Source: Diphasiastrum complanatum (taxonomy: Eukaryota; Streptophyta; Lycopodiopsida; Lycopodiales; Lycopodiaceae). From it: a DNA stretch of 64,000 nt. Below are positions 59,041 through 64,000 of this stretch, piece after piece. The stretch is taken from positions 46,672,338-46,736,337 of the forward strand of contig CM055093.1 in the NCBI GenBank assembly GCA_029204225.1. Direction: 5' to 3'. A program made the position numbers and the translations under genes. Below the pieces are notes generated by a model, which saw only the letters and a list, made by a program, of their open reading frames with translations, ran no database searches and had not been told where the DNA came from. The stretch's first letter is position 1. Each line of letters begins with the position of its first letter.

Positions 59041-59681
59041 TTAAAAAGACTTCTCTTCTAAGGAAGGAAATCTGGGAATCTCAGTCTAAGGTCTCGTTCC
59101 TTTTCCCAAGTGTCCTCGTCGTCAGAGCTTTCCAACGAACCAAGTACTCAGTTACCTGCCGGTTTCTGAGCCCATGTTGACGTACATCAACGATGGCTTG
59201 TGGTTCTGAGGGTACAAAGGATGTCAAGTCCTCAAGCTGAACTAGATCATCTTGAAGAATCAAGTCATCCTTTCCACCAAGTCGTTCCTTTAAACGACTA
59301 ATGTGAAAAAGTGGATGAACCTTCTTGACTCCTTGAGGAAGTTCTAGTTGGTAGGCATTCCGAACAGAAGGGCCCAGCATAATGAGGTGACAATACCTTA
59401 GAGTGTTTTGGGATCCTAAGATATACCCACTCCCTCCTCATAGACCCTAGGTTGTCGCTTCTGATTAGCGTAAAACTGGGCTCTATCTTGAGCCGTTTTG
59501 TTGTTATCGCGAGCAACAAGCAACATTTCTTGCATATCATGCAGGAAATAAACTGCTGCTTTAACCTTGAGGCTTTTGAGGCCAACCGAGATTGGAGCTC
59601 TAGGCTGGAAACCAAACATCAGAGAAAGTGGACTAAAACTCGTTGGTGAATGTTTTGCACTATCATACGCAAATTCAATCA
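59041..59681 (-). pseudogene. Gypsy integrase C-terminus with chromodomain
   Basis: The minus strand carries IEFAYDSAKHSPTSFSPLSL and FGFQPRAPISVGL (end of integrase core), then frames with LELPQGVKKVHPLFHISRLK near 59330. A chromodomain-like end follows: IVDVRQHGLRNRQVTEYLV and RWKAL near 59130. Chromodomains are known to steer insertion of this lineage (chromoviruses) to particular chromatin. Frames shift near 59400. The upstream part is cut off at 59681 by the insertion of the copia to the right. The rest presumably lies beyond the window. Confidence 0.88.
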
Positions 59682-60121
59682 TGTAGGAAAGCAAGAGACA
59701 AGTCACCAAGATCTAGTTATCAATCAATCTCCACAAGAAACAAGAGAGAAGAGGCTGGGCGCCCAACTCTAAGAGAGGGAGAGAGAAAACAACAACAAGA
59801 GCAATGGAGAGCCAACCTGTATAAAATGGAATACACAATGAGCATCTAAGTACTCTACCTGGATGTGACCAAATGCCACCAAACCCTAAGGTTAACCACT
59901 TACTAAATGTAGGGCACCCCCAAAAGTCAAGATAGGGCCCCTAAACAAAATTAGACCTTTAAGGACCCGCGAGTCAGTACATGACCAAAATTGGGTCCAA
60001 CTGAACTTAAGACAAACTTAAGATGGCCTAAATAACTAAATACCCATGGTTACACAAATCTCGACCTTTTGGGTCAAAGTAACCTATGGATTAACTTCAG
60101 CATAGTCATTTATTTCTTACA
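59682..60121 (-). repeat. 3' LTR of copia E
   Basis: The minus strand reads from TGTAAGAAATAAATGACT (60121) to CTTTCCTACA (59682). It contains TTTTATACAGG (TATA-like, minus) near 59825. The purine tract AAGGAGGG lies just inside, at about 60125-60133. Confidence 0.93.
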
Positions 60122-60179
60122 CCCTCCTTAAATGACAATGCAAAAACTGAAATCATCACTATGTAACAAAACCAACACG

Positions 60180-60560
60180 TGGTATCAAATTTAAAGCTTT
60201 GCATAAAGCTTCAAATCTGACTGTAGGCAACGCCTTAGTGAAGAGGTCCGCAATATTATCCTCCGTAGGACAATATTCAAGTAAAATGTCGCCATCATGA
60301 AGTCTCTCCCGAACAAAGTGATAATGGATCTCGGTGTTCTTTGTCTACGCATGAAAAACATGATTCCGTGCAATGGCAATAGCACTTTGACTATCACTCA
60401 AGATAAGAGTGGCTGAGGGCTCACCAAACTTCATGTCAACAAGTAGTCTTCTCAGCCATAAACACTCTGTCGTGGCTGAAAATATCGCTCTATATTCTGC
60501 CTCACTAGAAGAAGTACTTGTACCTTTCAATGGTACCATCTGCCTTATACTTGATTTTGT
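60180..60560 (-). pseudogene. Copia E RNase H
   Basis: GTSTSSSEAEYRAIFSATTE, CLWLRRLLVDMKFGEPSATL, LSDSQSAIAIARN, then a TAG near 60343 and HYHFVRERLHDGDILLEYCP with DLFTKALPTVRFEALCKALN. The RT core between it and the upstream fragment is deleted, and the junction puts RNase H out of frame. Confidence 0.88.
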
Positions 60561-60921
60561 ATACCCATTTAGAACCAATTGCCTTCTTCCCATGAGGAAG
60601 AGCAACAAGAACCCAAATCTGGTTCTTCATAAGTGAGTCATACTCATCTTGCATTGCATCCTCCCAACATTTTACTCCCTTGGCCTGCTCATAGAAAACA
60701 GGTTCTTCTGCAACATCTCCATGAGATGTAAGAGCAAAATCTGAAAAATCAGCATAGTCCACTGATTTCGTAGAGGCACGTGTCTTTCCATCATAAAATG
60801 AACTTACTTTGCTGTCCCGCAAAGTTGACAGCAGCCACCGTGGGACTGTTTTGGGCTGTCCAACAGCCATGTCTCGTCTTACAATTTGCTGTCCAAGATC
60901 TTCCGACACCGCACTTGGCTA
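60505..60921 (-). pseudogene. Copia E, RT fingers only
   Basis: The frame carries CWEDAMQDEYDSLMKNQIWV and KAIGSKWVYKIKYKADGTIE and then, after RYK, passes straight into RNase H sequence in another frame and stops. The palm with the VDD box is missing, so polymerase activity is impossible. Confidence 0.88.
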
Positions 60922-61839
60922 TCATTCATAAGGAGTTAATACTTTCAATGCTTTAGGAGGACAACGATTGCTTATGTATGGTGTCGTTATAACCGCTTCA
61001 GCCCAAAACTTGTGAGGCAGCCCCTTTGCTTTGAGCATGCAACGGGCTATCTCCATGAGTGTGCGATTCTTTCGCTCGGCAACACCATTTTGTTGAGGCG
61101 TAAAGGGAGTTGTCATTTGATGTAGAATTCCCTTTTCTCGAAGAAATGCACCGAACGTATTCTTAATGTATTCCTCTCCTCGATCGGTGCGTAGGGTCTT
61201 CAAAGAATGCCCAAACTGATTTTTCACCATTGCTAGAAAATCTTTGAAACGTTTAAAAACTTCCGATTTAGCCTTCATAGGATAGATCCATGTAAAACGG
61301 GAAAAGTCATCAATAAAAGTCACAAAATAGATGCACTTTCCAATGGATTCGGTCCTCATTGGACCACAAACATCACTATGAACCAAATCAAATTTATCAA
61401 GAACCCTTATAGTTCCATCAATTGGAAAAGGTTTCCTTTGAAACTTTCCAAGTATGCACCCCTCGCATACATGCCCTTCCGGCTGCTCAATAGTAGAAAT
61501 GTCTTCTACCATATTAAATGTCTTCAGCTTCTTCAAACTTGCAAAGTTGAGATGCCCAAACCTTGTGTGCCACAATTCAGCCAACTCCAATGATTGTGAT
61601 GTAGAAGCAACAAGACATGTAGAGGGAATTCGTCGCTCATAGGTATCCATAATGAATAAGCCAACATGCATCGTTCCCGAAACAATAATCAAGAGTGATC
61701 TTTTAGGATCCTTGACAAGAAACTTATCTTCTTTGAACTCAACAACTAGTCCTTGCTTCAACATAGTTGAAACCGAAAGAAGATTCTTCTTGATTCTCGG
61801 AACATAAAGCACATTCTTAATGTACTTTTTCTTCACCAT
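60922..61839 (-). pseudogene. Copia E integrase
   Basis: An uninterrupted 305-codon frame. It has the pre-integrase H-H/C-C finger (LWHTRFGHLN...VCEGCILGK, 61570-61440) and the catalytic core with FDLVHSDVCGPM (first D), YFVTFIDDFSRFTWIY, RTDRGEEYIKNTF (second D) and PQQNGVAERKNRTLMEIAR (E). It ends RCPPKALKVLTPYE. All DDE residues are present, so this domain looks functional in itself, although a single frameshift near 61825 separates it from gag-protease. It normally inserts the element cDNA in the genome. Confidence 0.9.
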
Positions 61840-62467
61840 TAGGCAAAATGATGGCTACAATTCCAATTCCATGAATAGAATAAGATGCATCATCCGTACA
61901 TTGTACCTTACTTCCATTTTGCACTTTTACTAATTTAGTAAATGCTTCTTTGCGAGAAGTCATATGACGAGTAGCACCACTATCAATCACCCATTCAATG
62001 GGCTGAAAATCAGCAAATTGCAAAACAGAATCTGAATTCCTCATAGAGGTAGTAGTACTAGTAGAAGCAATATTAGACACAAAAGCATAGTCTTGGTTGA
62101 AGAGATCACCACTAGCTTCAAGCTCTTGCTCCAAAGTAGCAAGTGAAGCACTAGTATCAATTCCTTTACTCTCCTCTTTCGCAAGCTTCTTCTTACAATC
62201 CTTGATGAAGTGCCCATACCTTTTGCAATAATGGCACTTCCCTTTCTTCTTTTGAGTGTTGACATCTTGACCTCCAACGGGCTTTTGCTCATCCTTGGAA
62301 GGAGGCTTCCCCTTTCCTTTTGACTTGCCTTTGCCCTTGCCTTTCGTGAAGAAAGCTTGATCTTGTTGAGTGTCACCCGCAAAGTTTTGCCTCGTTAGCT
62401 CCTCTTGAAGAAGCAGCCCAACAAGTTCATCAAAGGAGAGTTGCTGTCCCCTAAGAGAGATACTCAA
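61840..62467 (-). pseudogene. Copia E gag C-terminus and protease
   Basis: This begins in ISLRGQQLSFDELVGLLLQE, followed by a KGKGK-rich basic tract, the zinc knuckle CHYCKRYGHFIKDC near 62230, a serine/threonine-rich spacer, and the protease active site WVIDSGATRHMTSRKEAF near 61985 (D-S-G intact). It ends with NGEEKVH before a frameshift. Confidence 0.88.
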
Positions 62468-62903
62468 AGATGAAACAAATGGAAGATAAGAAGATAAATG
62501 ACTCTATACATAGTATAAAGTGTATCCCACGCACTTTTAGATGTCTTACAAGACCTAATATGAGGTAAGATAGATCTTTTCACAGCAAGAGCAACCATAG
62601 AATGTGCTTGTGCATCCCTTCTATCCACTTCTTTTGTTCTTCCGAAGATGTAGAAGATGTTGATGATGATGATCCACGAGGTGTAGGAGGTGCCCAAGAC
62701 GGAGGCCTTTCCTCATCACCATTGACCAAATCCCACAACCCTTTCGCTATGAGAAGATTCTTCATCATGTAACTCCACAAGGAGTAGTTTGTGCCATCCA
62801 ACCGATCTTCACTAAACAAAGAACCGATAGCTTCCGATTCTTTAGCTATTACCTCCAACAAAATTTCAGCTTGTAGTAGATAGGAAAGAGAGCCTTTCCA
62901 CAA
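62468..62903 (-). pseudogene. Copia E gag N-terminus, shifted and deleted
   Basis: DRLDGTNYSLWSYMMKNLLI and GLWDLVNGDEERP are the usual copia Gag start. A shift near 62640 leads to DAQAHSMVALAVKRSILPHI and SAWDTLYTMYR, then a deletion of the capsid middle before SISLRGQQ. It could not assemble a normal particle alone. Confidence 0.82.
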
Positions 62904-63542
62904 CCAAACCTACTCAAAAATTTGCAGCAAACAAAGAGTTGAAAGTAGGAGCACAAGATGTCTTTCAATCTGCAACCAAAGTGCCCAAAAGATAATGGAT
63001 AGATGGCTGTCTTTTTGCACAAGAAAACCAGCTTCTTGAAAATTAGGTTAGCTTCAATTGAAGCCTACACCGAAACCCAATTAGGAAGCCAAATAGTGTG
63101 ATCAACACACACTCCAATAGGGTTGTTGAAAGCACCCTACTACTTGCTGAGAATCTGCAAATTTCCAGCCACAAGTTGACCTAACCCTGAATAGGGTTTG
63201 CTGAATTTTGGGCGCCCTCCTACACATGCAAACCTGAAAACGAAAATAGCAAGATAAGGCGACACCACAACCAAAAATCAGTTGCAGATTTTTGGGCGCC
63301 CTCCTCCAAACAAAACTTGCTGAAAACTGGTTGCATAAAAATCAGATTTGAGATTCTGATTTTTGGGTGCCAAAAATTGCTCCTCCAAGATCTCTGATGG
63401 CCGCCCTCCTTCAACCTGAAAAGAGACAAAAAAGCTGATCCAAACTCCACTTGAAAAGATCAGCAAGATGCTGAAATTTCACAGCAAAAGGCAGAGAAGC
63501 TCCTCTTCTGGTAGGGCGCCAACAAACAAGCTTGTTGTAGAT
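62904..63542 (-). other. Copia E 5' leader
   Basis: Untranslated leader between primer site and gag. It contains the palindrome GGGCGCCC at 63210-63217 and 63294-63301, each within TTTTGGGCGCCCTCCT, and weaker variants near 63364 and 63515. Confidence 0.7.
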
Positions 63543-63560
63543 CCGGTAGCTCTGATACCA
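63543..63560 (-). promoter_or_regulatory. Primer-binding site of copia E
   Basis: TGGTATCAGAGCTACCGG on the minus strand directly follows the LTR end CTTTCCTACA. It is an exact match to the initiator-Met tRNA type site in the first 12 bases. Confidence 0.95.
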
Positions 63561-64000
63561 TGTAGGAAAGCAAGAGACAAGTCACCAAGATCTAGTTATC
63601 AATCAATCTCCACAAGAAACAAGAGAGAAGAGGCTGGGCGCCCAACTCTAAGAGAGAGAGAGAGAGAAAACAACAACAAGAGCAATGGAGAGCCAACCTG
63701 TATAAAATGAAATACACAATGAGCATCTAAGTACTTTACCTGGATGTGACCAAATGCCACTAAACCCTAAGGTTAACCACTTACTAAATGTAGGGCACCC
63801 CCAAAAGTCAAGATAGGGCCCCTAAACAAAATTAGACCTTTAAGGACCCGCGAGTCAGTACATGACCAAAATTGGGTCCAACTGAACTTAAGACAAACTT
63901 AAGATGGCCTAAATAACTAAATACCCATGGTTACACAAATCTCGACCTTTTGGGTCAAAGTAACCTATGGATTAACTTCAGCATAGTCATTTATTTCTAA
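63561..64000 (-). repeat. 5' LTR of copia E, cut by window end
   Basis: About 99% identical to 59682-60121. Differences seen are at the GA tract near 63655 (2-bp indel plus one change), TGAAA for TGGAA near 63710, TTT for CTC near 63737, CACT for CACC near 63760, and the last bases. Confidence 0.93.

Larger units (their letters stand above)
59682..64000 (-). mobile_element. Young copia element E, internally deleted
   Basis: A complete two-LTR copia on the minus strand, inserted in the gypsy integrase at 59681. The LTRs differ by about five substitutions and one 2-bp indel over about 440 bp. The order is 5' LTR, primer site, leader, gag, protease, integrase, partial RT, RNase H, purine tract, 3' LTR. 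Gag and RT carry internal deletions, so the copy is non-autonomous. The window ends about 2 bp before the 5' LTR end, so the outer target duplication cannot be checked. Confidence 0.92.

Overview
This window reads as nuclear DNA of a land plant, with no sign of a bacterial or organellar origin. The evidence is chromovirus-type Ty3/gypsy and Ty1/copia retrotransposons primed by initiator-Met tRNA, a plant SWIM zinc-finger gene relic with short GT-AG introns, AT-rich spacers and long CT/GA microsatellites. The LINE-like reverse transcriptase and ORF1-like pieces recall non-seed plants with large genomes such as ferns, but that is a weak inference. No intact single-copy host gene, rRNA or tRNA was recognised. 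Almost everything recognisable is a mobile element, and most of it is broken.

Layout. 1-2182 (-): decayed non-LTR retrotransposon with a zinc finger and reverse transcriptase (RT). 3985-5910: non-autonomous element with terminal inverted repeats (TIRs). 5911-11434: mostly featureless. 11435-14975 (+): old copia with 5' LTR, primer-binding site (PBS) and broken gag-pol. 15578-16771 (-): copia 3' fragment. 16790-17674 plus 24173-25600 (-): one copia split by an insertion at 17675-24172. That insertion is a gag-only LTR element with an extra inverted LTR at one end. 26430-28551 (-): decayed SWIM/MULE-derived gene with three introns. 28613-31634 (-): second gag-like LTR element. 31830-33485 (+): copia RNase H and 3' LTR. 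35223-37966 (+): LINE ORF1-like fragment, DDE-transposase-like pseudogene, and an array of palindromic repeats around a GATATC core. 38000-44160: repeats and weak exon-like pieces.

45320-51554 (-): chimeric gypsy elements, one interrupted by an 840-bp hAT-type MITE with an 8-bp target duplication. The gypsy 5' LTR lies directly inside a (+) copia integrase whose remainder is 51555-53655. 53656-57185: sequence without recognised genes between two related copia LTRs. 58582-59681 (-): 3' half of a second chromovirus, split by a young copia at 59682-64000 (-) whose two LTRs are about 99% identical although its gag and RT are internally deleted.

The genes do not form a pathway. The window is a layered record of nested insertions whose order can partly be read: old copia and LINE, then gypsy and gag-only elements, then the MITE, and last the copia at the right edge. 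The most unusual structures are the inverted-LTR element (17675-24172) with a 1.3-kb strand-asymmetric purine tract inside it, and the GATATC-core repeat array beside a transposase-like gene.
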